Counted from the first letter of the stretch, positions 7,698-14,546 are shown. The stretch is 14,714 nucleotides of DNA from Nitrososphaerales archaeon TH5896 (GCA_014523625.1 JAATVP010000058.1:1-14714), one strand, 5' to 3'. Notes: generated by a model from the letters alone, not told the origin. A program made the numbers and translations.

Positions 7698-7985
7698 ATG
7701 AGAATCGGGAGAAGGATACCGACAGCCATTGGAATCACGTTGATTTTTGGTGTAATATTGACAACATCAAGTGTAACTTTAGATTTAGTAGAAGGCCAAT
7801 CGCCACAGGAGGAAGCATCACAATCGATAAGAGGAGCCATAACTGAGACTGGAGAATTCGTAGGTAATGCTACAGAAAAGGTTGCGACATCAGAAACAGC
7901 AAGGACAATGGTAAATGAAACCTCAGAAGTATTAGGTAATGCCACTGTCGAAACTCAAAAGTTCTTTAGCTCTAACAACAATTAG
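7698..7985 (+). CDS. Small exported protein, function unknown
   Basis: The 95-residue product begins MRIGRRIP, a basic start followed by a hydrophobic signal or anchor at about residues 8-27. The remaining part is polar, Thr/Glu-rich and probably helical. It contains two imperfect repeats of a GNAT-containing segment (EFVGNATEKV and EVLGNATVET) about 30 residues apart, each with an N-x-T sequon, suggesting internal duplication. I do not recognise a family. The frame can be extended to a TTG at 7668, but the ATG at 7698 directly opens the signal. It follows the integrase remnant within 14 bases. Confidence 0.65.
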   Translation: MRIGRRIPTAIGITLIFGVILTTSSVTLDLVEGQSPQEEASQSIRGAITETGEFVGNATEKVATSETARTMVNETSEVLGNATVETQKFFSSNNN

Positions 7986-8682
7986 AAGTGAACGGTCTCT
8001 GTACAATAGCCCATAAAAGATTCTACTAGTTATTTGTCTCCTTACTTGTTATTGCTACTGTAAGCATTCGTTTTTTCCTGTTATCAATAACTATAAGCTC
8101 AGCATCTAGTATTCGATGAGATGATAATCGTCAGGCTAAATCAAAAGCAATATCTACTTTTTTCTGCTCAGTTACATTCAAAAAAAAGAGGTATAAGCTA
8201 ATTATTGTCCGAACGGAACTTCTAGATCTATTCCTGCTAAAGCAGTAGCGGGGTCAGGATCTGTATCATCCTCTGGTTCTTCTGTTATAAAGAAAATCGT
8301 AAGTAAATGGATTGACCATATTTTGACTAAAATCAATTTACATACTACGATACTTTGACTAAGTCTTTATTCTGATCCTCCAGCACCTAGCTGCCAGGCT
8401 TCAAAAACGTTCCCTTCAGCTGGAGAGGCACTATTCATATCTGCAGAATCAATAGATATTTCAGAATCAAATAAAACTGATTTAATCAGAAATACTACTA
8501 ATGATAGCGGTGCAGTTTTGGTGGACTATCTTCTAGATCAGTAAATATTACGAAATAAATCCTCCTTGATCACTAGTTTATTATCCCCCTATCGTTCATA
8601 CACGTTCCTTTCCTTTCTCCTGATTGAGAATAATACAACTCTTATTGATTTAACTTATCACTAGTAACATTAGAATCATTGT
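7986..8682. other. 700-base gap with coding-like scraps
   Basis: No intact gene is found. The minus strand between about 8202 and 8530 holds two adjacent protein-like open stretches in one frame, separated by a TAA at 8367-8369. The rest is AT-rich with short A and T runs. Its place between an integrase remnant and a transporter suggests decayed accessory DNA. Confidence 0.5.
8202..8366 (-). other. Possible small or broken gene with acidic C-terminus
   Basis: A 54-codon open stretch ends with ITEEPEDDTDPDPATALA and then GIDLEVPFGQ, which looks like real protein rather than random sequence. A TTG (around residue 12) is the only plausible start, so the frame may be a remnant. The same frame upstream of the TAA at 8367 is open to about 8525 and contains FLIKSVLFDSEIS and NVFEAWQLGAGGSE. 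The two may be halves of one dead gene or two small ones. No family is recognised. Confidence 0.3.
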
Positions 8683-9666
8683 TTATTCTTCTTGTACTGT
8701 TTGATCTTTATCCCTAGACATAATCCATTGTTTTCGTTTGAAGTACCAGAAAAGAAGAGTAGCCATTATAATCATTGTAAAAATGACAACTAGAAATCCT
8801 GTTGGTATAGTGCCAATATTGGTCAAGTCGAGAGCGTACATGCCATAAATACCAGGAATAAGAGTTAGTGGTAGTAGAACAGCTGTAAAAATTGTGAGAA
8901 TTCTCATGGTATCATTCATTTGCATGGATATACTGGCCAAATACAAGTCACGTGTGGAATTAATTGTGTCACGAAATGATTCCACTAATTCTATTACATC
9001 ATTAATATTGTCGTGTGCAATCTGCAAATATATGATCTCATCTTTGTCTTGTTCCATGTGTGTAAGAAAATTCATAATTTCCCTTGTCTTCCAAAAATGC
9101 CTTCGCAGTACTATTATCTGTCTTGTCAGAGTATCTAATTGCTCAAGGATTTTGTTTGTTGCTCTCTTCGTCAGTGATCTCTTTCCAAAATCTGAAATGG
9201 CTAATTCAATAGATGTGAGTAACAATTCATACCCGCCAGTAATTTCGGTAAGTATGTTATAATATAATGCATCGATTGTTGCCTCCATTACCTTCTTGTT
9301 CTTCTGTTCGAAAAGTAGCTGCACATTTGTCATCAGATCAACATTTTCAGAATGGACTGTTATGAGCCATTCCGTACTATGAAAAAGGTAAATGCTTTCA
9401 GTAACCAAATTCTCAAACGTCTTGTATCTAATATCAAGAATAATGGTGAACTTGTGATTCTCCAAGACACGAACCTGAGGTTTTTTTGATTTGTTTATCA
9501 AAGTTTCAAGTGCAGATCCATCCAAGTTAAAGGTCTTCCTGATCTCGGATATTTCTGTGGGAGAGGGATTCACAAGATCTACCCACAACTTAAACCCCTT
9601 GCTAATATCCTCCTTTGTGCCACCCTGTTTTACTTGGGTTCCGTTATAGGCAATAGCAGTCTGCAT
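8683..9666 (-). CDS. corA: CorA-like divalent cation transporter with GMY in place of GMN
   Basis: The 327-residue protein has the CorA layout: an N-terminal cytoplasmic alpha/beta domain (about 20-120), long helices (about 125-255) including the pore-lining stalk, and two C-terminal membrane helices (about 258-277 and 291-310). A basic KRKQW follows the second helix. The family expels or imports Mg2+, Co2+ or related ions as a pentamer. The loop motif after the first membrane helix reads IPGIYGMYALDL: residues 275-277 are G-M-Y, where CorA has an almost invariant G-M-N. AAC to TAC is a single-base change. The ATG at 9666 is preferred to a TTG at 9693 because a TATA-like box at 9696-9707 puts the transcript start near 9677. 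Function as a Mg2+ channel is uncertain given the motif change. Confidence 0.85.
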   Translation of the reverse strand: MQTAIAYNGTQVKQGGTKEDISKGFKLWVDLVNPSPTEISEIRKTFNLDGSALETLINKSKKPQVRVLENHKFTIILDIRYKTFENLVTESIYLFHSTEWLITVHSENVDLMTNVQLLFEQKNKKVMEATIDALYYNILTEITGGYELLLTSIELAISDFGKRSLTKRATNKILEQLDTLTRQIIVLRRHFWKTREIMNFLTHMEQDKDEIIYLQIAHDNINDVIELVESFRDTINSTRDLYLASISMQMNDTMRILTIFTAVLLPLTLIPGIYGMYALDLTNIGTIPTGFLVVIFTMIIMATLLFWYFKRKQWIMSRDKDQTVQEE

Positions 9667-9695
9667 TATTTTCTTGCTGTTATGTAACTCCAACG

Positions 9696-9707
9696 CTTTA
9701 AAAATAG
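9696..9707 (-). promoter_or_regulatory. Putative TATA-like box for the CorA-like gene
   Basis: CTATTTTTAAAG on the minus strand would start transcription near 9677. That excludes the upstream TTG and leaves a short leader of about 10 bases before the ATG at 9666. Confidence 0.5.
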
Positions 9708-9874
9708 TTGGAAAGATTTTTTCTAGTCGTTAGGCTATTATCCATATTTATCTTATACCAAAATTAAGAAGAGCGGAAGGCCATCGGTTGATTGCGGAGT
9801 CAATACACGGAACGCTGGCTACATTCGAAGCGATAAAGGAATGAGCGATGAATGGATCGTGCTGGCTATAACGT

Positions 9875-9885
9875 TCTAAATAATG
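9875..9885 (+). promoter_or_regulatory. Putative TATA-like box for the 79-residue protein
   Basis: TCTAAATAATG is centred about 29 bases before the ATG at 9909, fitting a leaderless archaeal transcript. Confidence 0.45.
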
Positions 9886-9908
9886 CATGAAGGTAGCGAA
9901 CTTCTCAT

Positions 9909-10148
9909 ATGACAAGTTCAAGTGATAGAGAAATGAGGCTTAATAGTCTTAGACTGAAACTTGGTCGCGAATTAGAAGAAGATTTTAGAAAAGAGGGACC
10001 TAATTTGATGCACTGGTTGGTTCGCGACTTCGAGCGTGAAATAATACTTGCAGAGGCTTTCGCTCTTCAAGAGAATCCGGTGGAAACGGTATATCACAGG
10101 GCATTAGCTGAGATGACTCAGCATTTACCTTATAGGCGAATCAAATAA
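9909..10148 (+). CDS. Small charged helical protein, function unknown
   Basis: The 79-residue product is rich in Arg, Glu and Leu and is probably all helical (LGRELEEDFRKEG, then WLVRDFEREIILAEAFAL). It has no signal or membrane segment, so it is likely cytoplasmic. I recognise no family or catalytic motif. The ATG is supported by a TATA-like box at 9875-9885 at leaderless spacing. The gene stands alone: the CorA-like gene upstream runs the other way and the sequence after it enters a repeat-rich gap. A coding-like scrap without a good start lies just upstream at 9734-9844 (+), ending RRAEGHRLIAESIHG plus about a dozen residues; it could be debris of a related gene. Confidence 0.6.
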   Translation: MTSSSDREMRLNSLRLKLGRELEEDFRKEGPNLMHWLVRDFEREIILAEAFALQENPVETVYHRALAEMTQHLPYRRIK

Positions 10149-10172
10149 TTGATTAAACTCTCACGCCCAAAA

Positions 10173-10470
10173 ATATTAAAATATCACTAATGATATCTAG
10201 TCACACTACTATTTCATTGACGAGTAATACGGTATATCATACAATATTCTATTTGAAGGATACGGTCATAAAATTGGATGAATACTCCGTCACTAGATTC
10301 TTGTTCAACGTGTAGTTATTCAAGAATAGACTATCTTAGATATTATATTATGGAATCGCATACTTTCCGAGAGCAGGTATAACAGTTCCAAGGCATGCCA
10401 AATCTTGCTCATTTTCTTGCAGGAAATCTAATCTGATTTGAAATCACTTTGGTTTAAAATCATAAACACG
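10173..10470 (+). repeat. Diverged intergenic repeat, copy A
   Basis: The first 93 bases or so match copy B (roughly 80 of 93 by eye; about 53 of the last 57). The part from about 10241 to 10470 matches copy C more loosely, with shared blocks such as AGATTCTTGTTCA, TGTAGTTATT, CCAAATCTTGCTC and GTTTAAAATCATAAA. A hairpin (ATATCA / TGATAT, 10181-10196) lies near the left end. The minus strand at 10348-10453 carries a degenerate version of the frame seen in copy C. Confidence 0.7.
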
Positions 10471-10716
10471 AAATTGGCTACAAGGTAGATTTTGCTATAT
10501 GTATGAAGCATATTGGGATCTTGGAAATATATCTAACAATAAACTTTTGTTAAAAGCGTTTCCTTAATTTTATCGAGTGGTATACATCCTTGAATTTCCA
10601 TAATAAGACTACCGACCGATATCTGCAGGGCAGACGACGTAATTGAGGCATAACAACACTATTACAGTCTTTGTTTAAAGCGCCACCTCAAAAGTGACTA
10701 CGTAACAAGAGTAAAC

Positions 10717-10811
10717 GTATTAAAATATCGCTACCCGATATTCAGTCAAACTGCTATTTCATTGACAAGTAATACGGTGTATCATACAATATTCTATTTG
10801 AATGATGCGGT
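10717..10811 (+). repeat. Diverged intergenic repeat, copy B (left part only)
   Basis: It matches the left third of copy A, including TATTTCATTGAC, AGTAATACGG and ATCATACAATATTCTATTTG, then leaves the similarity after GATGCGG. Its hairpin AATATCG / CGATATT (10724-10730 and 10736-10742) corresponds to the one in A but with a G-C pair replacing an A-T pair. Confidence 0.7.
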
Positions 10812-11042
10812 ATTATGCAACGCTTTATCTATCACGTATGTATACGGAATCCCTCAATCTTTTGCTTGTTCCAGTGAACTTTAACAAAGAACTTTCCCAT
10901 CTTGCGCCACAGCTGAGAATAATAATTATGAGATACAGGAGCAACGTTCGTATCTAGTTTGCCAATTGATATAAATAAGAAATAAACTTAATTTAGATCG
11001 AAAAAACATTTAGAAGTGTTATAGCCGAGCCTTAGCTAGTAG

Positions 11043-11518
11043 TCACTCTAACTTTGCTTTAATTCGTCTTAGCAGTAGTTCTGTAGTTATTGGCTTCTTA
11101 ATGAAACAACCTATACTTTTAAGTGGATGCACTTCTCTTGCTGCGTCCATATTTATTTCTCCAGAGGTCATAAAACAAACCCTGACATTGAGGTCTTTCT
11201 GCAATAATTTCTGTGCTAATTGAAAACAGTCCATTAAAGGCATGTTTACATCAATTAGTAATAAGTCGTAGAATTAGGTCTAAATCCTAATAAAGCAGTT
11301 ACTGGATTATCATAACTGTATACTTGCATAGTTGGATCACTTTCTAGTCCAATCCTTAAGGTAATCACAATATCAGAGTTATCATCAACCACTAGAATCC
11401 TCTTGTAGTGTTGGGGATCCTGAGATAATAATGATGAAGATGATTTTCTTTGATTTGGTTTTAACTTCCCAGTATGGGTCTTGGGCTCAAAACTATCATT
11501 AGGATGAATTTTATTCAC
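11043..11518 (-). pseudogene. Response regulator receiver protein broken by a one-base frameshift
   Basis: Two frames join into one receiver domain of about 158 residues. The first part (11518 down to about 11272) has a 38-residue polar leader, then RILVVDDNSDI with the acidic pair D45-D46, up to LLGFRPNS. One base earlier in frame the sequence continues YDLLLIDVNMPLMD, holding the phospho-acceptor aspartate (about D90), then CFMTSGE with the conserved Thr/Ser and FIKKPI with the conserved lysine. No output domain follows, the usual form of many thaumarchaeal regulators. All phosphorylation residues are present, so the gene was recently functional or the shift (about 11268-11273) is a sequence error. 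The GTG start at 11518 is supported by a TATA-like AGTTATATTC complement at 11538-11547. No histidine kinase is nearby. Confidence 0.82.
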
Positions 11519-11537
11519 GTAATTCTAACAACCACTA

Positions 11538-11547
11538 GTTATATTCA
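11538..11547 (-). promoter_or_regulatory. Putative TATA-like box for the broken response regulator
   Basis: GAATATAACT on the minus strand is centred about 25 bases before the GTG at 11518, fitting a leaderless transcript. Confidence 0.45.
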
Positions 11548-11768
11548 ATGTGAAATGTCAAGGTATAAAAATTTTATGATGTTTTTTAGTAGATGATATG
11601 ATATTTCCATCTGTCAAAATTAGAGCAAGAATATTTTTTACATGCTCTAGGTCATCATTGCAAATCCAAGTCCCTCATTAATTTTAACAATTAGTCTAAC
11701 TGTTCTTCACCGGCCTTCTGGAGGATGGATGCAAATAAGATGAATCTCTCAGATTATCCAGATCGGCT

Positions 11769-11786
11769 CCATCAAATATTTGATGG
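11769..11786. repeat. Perfect 18-base palindrome
   Basis: CCATCAAATATTTGATGG equals its own reverse complement. It lies about 70 bases left of the clearly aligned part of repeat copy C, near where A and B carry their hairpin. Fifteen bases further on, GTACCTT (11801-11807) and AAGGTAC (11815-11821) form a second hairpin. The first could be a binding site for a dimeric regulator. Confidence 0.6.
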
Positions 11787-11839
11787 TGATAACGGTAGTA
11801 GTACCTTAGTAGTAAAGGTACCACTTCATTATCCATCAC

Positions 11840-12080
11840 TATCGATTCTAATTGAACGATGCAGTCATTAACTAGGTGGACACTTCGCCATTAGATTCTT
11901 GTTCAGACTGTAGTTATTGAAAGACAGACTAAACTTAGATGCAATATTATAAAATCGAATTTGTTATGAGAAAATCTATAAGAGTTACGGGACCGCCAAA
12001 TCTTGCTCCTTTTCTTATTTCTATTGCTAGAATTCTAATCTCATCTGAAACCGCGCTAGTTTAAAATCATAAATAATACT
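11840..12080 (+). repeat. Diverged intergenic repeat, copy C
   Basis: It aligns with copy A from about 10241 to 10470 through shared blocks in the same order: ATTCTA-TTGAA-GAT, AGATTCTTGTTCA, CTGTAGTTATT, CCAAATCTTGCTC, TTTTCTT, TCTAATCT and GTTTAAAATCATAAA. The minus strand at 11947-12060 is open for 37 residues (SDEIRILAIEIRKGARFGGP in the middle). Its right end overlaps the probable promoter of the gene at 12109. Confidence 0.65.
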
Positions 12081-12108
12081 TAGGACGTATATACTAAAAG
12101 TGAATGAT

Positions 12109-12354
12109 ATGTCTGAAGGGATAGCAAGAGACCGTGACATAGAATTAGAAAACATCATCGGAAACTTGATGATCGCTGAGTATCAAGTCGATAAACTTCA
12201 ATCTAGATTGAGTGAGAGGGTAGGGGGTTTAGGATCAGGGAGCAACAAGAAATCGTCTTCATTTGTGTTTAAGAAAAATGATAAATGGTATAGGGTCACC
12301 CTATCTGTTGAGGAGATGACCAACATAGGTATCACTGATGATGAAATGGCATAA
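12109..12354 (+). CDS. Small protein of unknown function
   Basis: The 81-residue product has an N-terminal acidic helix (IARDRDIELENIIGNLMIAE), a helix with VDKLQSRLSE, a glycine/serine-rich hinge (GGLGSGSNKKSS), then a short beta-like part FVFKKNDKWYRVTLSVEEM. It is likely cytoplasmic; no family is recognised. The ATG at 12109 is preferred to a GTG at 12100. The AT-rich TTTAAAATCATAAATAATAC at 12060-12079, which is the right end of repeat copy C, lies 30-49 bases upstream and is the only evident promoter. It converges on the UMP kinase gene with a gap of about 95 bases. Confidence 0.6.
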   Translation: MSEGIARDRDIELENIIGNLMIAEYQVDKLQSRLSERVGGLGSGSNKKSSSFVFKKNDKWYRVTLSVEEMTNIGITDDEMA

Positions 12355-12449
12355 GTTAATAATTTCACATATACGCCAATTCGTAGAGGACATGATGATG
12401 TAAATTAGTAAATCATTTTACCATAACACATTTAAAATAGTTAAATAAC

Positions 12450-13169
12450 TTAACTAGTTCGTGTCGCTGTTTCCGAGACTAATATTCTAGTCCCTATTTT
12501 GGTATCCGATCCAATAACTTTGATAATGTTGGTGACGCTGGCTCGTAATATCACCGTAGGGATTCTTGAACGTTCTATGATCTTTAAAGCGACCATATCC
12601 ATCAGATCATACTTTCCTGCCATTGAGCTATTCTTACCTAATACCTCTATGCATTTATCAACGGTGACCCTTTTAAACACCTTTGCGTGGCGGTTGATAT
12701 TTGGATCAGAATCGTAAATGCCATTGACATCTGTCGCGTTCACAAATATCTGAGCTTTAACCTTTTCAGCGACCAGTGCAGAAGTTGCATTAGTACTCTG
12801 ACCCGGATGCAATCCTCCTAAAATCACCGGTTCTCCGGTCTCAGCTGCAATTGAGACTTCTTCGAGATTTGTGGGTACCTTTGGGTAGACACAGCTACGT
12901 ATTGAATGGAGCAGCAACTTGGCGTTAAGTCTTGAAACTTCTATGCCCAATAAATCCAGACTTGCTTCGTCACTTCCAAGTTCTCGTGCAAGATCAATAT
13001 AATGCCGAGCAATATTCCCTCCTCCTGCAATAACTACCGGTTGTACATGCTTATTCAATTCAGTTATCATCATTCCATATTCCTTAATCGATTTCGACCT
13101 TGCGCTACTACTAAAAATGCTACCACTAAGTTTAATGACCACCTTTTTTTTCCTGGACAGTTTACTCAT
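12450..13169 (-). CDS. pyrH: UMP kinase (archaeal-type uridylate kinase)
   Basis: This 239-residue amino-acid-kinase-fold enzyme should phosphorylate UMP to UDP with ATP in pyrimidine nucleotide synthesis. Motifs in order: VVIKLSGSIF at residues 10-19, VVIAGGGNIAR at 45-55, GGLHPGQSTNATSALVAE at 118-135, NATDVNGIYDSDP at 144-156 and KYDLMDMVALKIIERS at 186-201. These fit UMP kinase better than isopentenyl phosphate or glutamate kinases of the same fold. The frame reaches a TTG at 13199 that overlaps the stop of the upstream gene. The ATG at 13169 has AGAGGT three bases before it and begins nine residues before the first beta strand, so it is preferred. Coupling with the HD hydrolase gene 26 bases upstream suggests one transcript. 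Confidence 0.9.
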   Translation of the reverse strand: MSKLSRKKKVVIKLSGSIFSSSARSKSIKEYGMMITELNKHVQPVVIAGGGNIARHYIDLARELGSDEASLDLLGIEVSRLNAKLLLHSIRSCVYPKVPTNLEEVSIAAETGEPVILGGLHPGQSTNATSALVAEKVKAQIFVNATDVNGIYDSDPNINRHAKVFKRVTVDKCIEVLGKNSSMAGKYDLMDMVALKIIERSRIPTVILRASVTNIIKVIGSDTKIGTRILVSETATRTS

Positions 13170-13172
13170 TGT

Positions 13173-13178
13173 ACCTCT
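13173..13178 (-). promoter_or_regulatory. Shine-Dalgarno-like site deciding the UMP kinase start
   Basis: AGAGGT on the minus strand lies three bases before the ATG at 13169. Such sites are expected for internal genes of a transcript and favour this ATG over the overlapping TTG at 13199. Confidence 0.45.
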
Positions 13179-13195
13179 GACTCTTTGTTGATCCT

Positions 13196-14431
13196 TCAAC
13201 TCGGGTCTCCGAGCACCTTATCGATAATAGAAGTCACTGCATTTCTACTCTCAGCAGTTGTGTATATCCTCAACATATCTAGAAATCCTGTGATTGAACT
13301 GATGACAGGAATTTCTGAGATAGGTGTATCGTATGCCCATTCCTTGTCTACTAGAAGAACGGAATTAATTTCTTCTTTTGAGGGAGTAAGTGGCATTGAA
13401 GGCGCTCTGGATGCGTCCACGAAAACAGTATTCTCATGAACTCCTGCAACATCGCATATACGCAGTCTTAACTCTTCAAGTGTTGAGATGCTCATCTTGT
13501 TGTACAACCTGTCACGCTTATGTAAAAATTTTTCATAGACACATTTTAGTAACTTTCTAGCTCGGTAGTCCCTAGCTAACTTTGCTACATTTTCATCTTT
13601 ATCTATTGAACAAATTTGTTCAAGAGTAATCTCATCGGTTAGGTTAAGGAATTTATCAAGTGAAATCTTTGTGATATGTAAGTAATTATCTGCTTGTGCT
13701 AACGAATGGAGTAACATTACTTCAGCTGATCTAACTGTCTTGTGGAAATAGACTGCTTTGAACATTTCGTATCTGGATATGAGCATTGATTCAAACGAAT
13801 ATAGTGCAGATTTATTAATCGCCAAATGTCCTGTTGCCACCACTTCAAAGGAGGCTATTAGCCTATGGTAGTCAATCTTACCGTATTCTGCCCCAGTAAA
13901 TAGACTATCCCTGGGCAAGTAATCCATGATATCAGCGGATAAGCTGCCGGCAATTATTTCATTTAAGAAACTTGATTTAGACTCACCAAATGATAACCTG
14001 CATATGTCTGAAGGATTAAACCCGTGACCTCTTAAAACGTCTCCAATTTCACTTTCGAGTATCACTTTTTTCCCCATATCCTCATGCGTCATACTGCACT
14101 TACTCTCCAATACTTCTTCAAAGAGATGAGAAAACGGTCCATGACCAACATCGTGTAGTAGAGCAGCTAACCTCAATTGTTGTATACTGTCTTCGTTATC
14201 GATGAAACCCTTCCTCAGAAGGCTCTCTCCAGCGTACCCCGCAACGTGCATTGTCCCTAACGAATGTTCAAATCGGGAGTGCTGTGCACTGGGATAGACA
14301 AGGTGAGCTCCGGCAAGCTGTCTAATCCTTCGCAACCTCTGGAATACAGAAGTATCTATAAGATCTCGCTCGACTGCAGTGAAGCTGATATATCTATGAA
14401 CTGGGTCAGTTATTTCGCCAATAAACTTCAT
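13196..14431 (-). CDS. HD-domain phosphohydrolase, dGTPase/SAMHD1-like
   Basis: This 411-residue protein has the HD architecture of SAMHD1-like and YdhJ-like dNTP hydrolases. It opens with IGEITDPVHRYISFT, then FQRLRRIRQLAG and the first metal histidine in SRFEHSLGT (H56). The HD pair is LLHDVGHGPFSH (H93-D94), MTHED follows at about 115-119, and the last metal aspartate is in SADIMDYLPRDS (D167). All H-HD-D ligands are present, so hydrolysis of nucleoside triphosphates or related phosphates is likely; the exact substrate is not decided. The C-terminal half (about 230-411) is the variable regulatory or oligomer part. A strong AGGAGGT lies seven bases before the ATG at 14431, unlike the leaderless genes elsewhere in the window. 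UMP kinase follows on the same strand, pointing to a shared role in nucleotide pool control. Confidence 0.9.
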   Translation of the reverse strand: MKFIGEITDPVHRYISFTAVERDLIDTSVFQRLRRIRQLAGAHLVYPSAQHSRFEHSLGTMHVAGYAGESLLRKGFIDNEDSIQQLRLAALLHDVGHGPFSHLFEEVLESKCSMTHEDMGKKVILESEIGDVLRGHGFNPSDICRLSFGESKSSFLNEIIAGSLSADIMDYLPRDSLFTGAEYGKIDYHRLIASFEVVATGHLAINKSALYSFESMLISRYEMFKAVYFHKTVRSAEVMLLHSLAQADNYLHITKISLDKFLNLTDEITLEQICSIDKDENVAKLARDYRARKLLKCVYEKFLHKRDRLYNKMSISTLEELRLRICDVAGVHENTVFVDASRAPSMPLTPSKEEINSVLLVDKEWAYDTPISEIPVISSITGFLDMLRIYTTAESRNAVTSIIDKVLGDPS

Positions 14432-14438
14432 GGAGCGT

Positions 14439-14445
14439 ACCTCCT
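14439..14445 (-). promoter_or_regulatory. Strong Shine-Dalgarno site of the HD hydrolase
   Basis: AGGAGGT on the minus strand, seven bases before the ATG, matches the end of archaeal 16S rRNA. It shows this transcript has a leader, in contrast to the leaderless-style genes here. Confidence 0.65.
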
Positions 14446-14546
14446 AATCGGGGATTGCTCTTTAATAGATTATCTGCAAGACCTGCCGTCTCGCAATAAT
14501 AGCTAAAATGATAATTTTACTATTTTGTTTACGTTCTTTTTGAGAC

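Larger units (their letters stand above)
10149..11042. other. 890-base gap with repeats A and B
   Basis: No intact gene is seen. It contains repeat copy A (10173-10470), a 22-codon open frame at 10499-10567 (+) placed 46 bases after the start of the TTTAAAATCATAAA element, repeat copy B (10717-10811), and a 51-codon minus-strand open stretch at 10832-10987 with protein-like content (SQLWRKMGKFFVKVHWNKQ) but no good ATG before residue 31. Confidence 0.5.
11519..12108. other. 590-base gap with palindromes and repeat C
   Basis: No intact gene is seen. After the regulator promoter it contains a perfect 18-base palindrome (11769-11786), a GTACCTT / AAGGTAC hairpin (11801-11821) and repeat copy C (11840-12080), whose right end supplies an AT-rich promoter-like stretch for the next gene. 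Confidence 0.5.

Noticed and set aside
10499..10567. 22-codon peptide beginning MYEAYWDLGN after repeat A
   Set aside because: Placed at the same distance from the repeat end as the gene at 12109, which is suggestive, but the peptide is unrelated and too short to support.
10173..12080. CRISPR array
   Set aside because: Only two or three long diverged copies with irregular spacing; no short regular repeats and no spacers.
12450..13169. Isopentenyl phosphate kinase as an alternative for the amino-acid-kinase-fold gene
   Set aside because: The NATDVNGIYDSDP and KIIERS blocks and length match archaeal UMP kinase, and the partner gene is also nucleotide-related.
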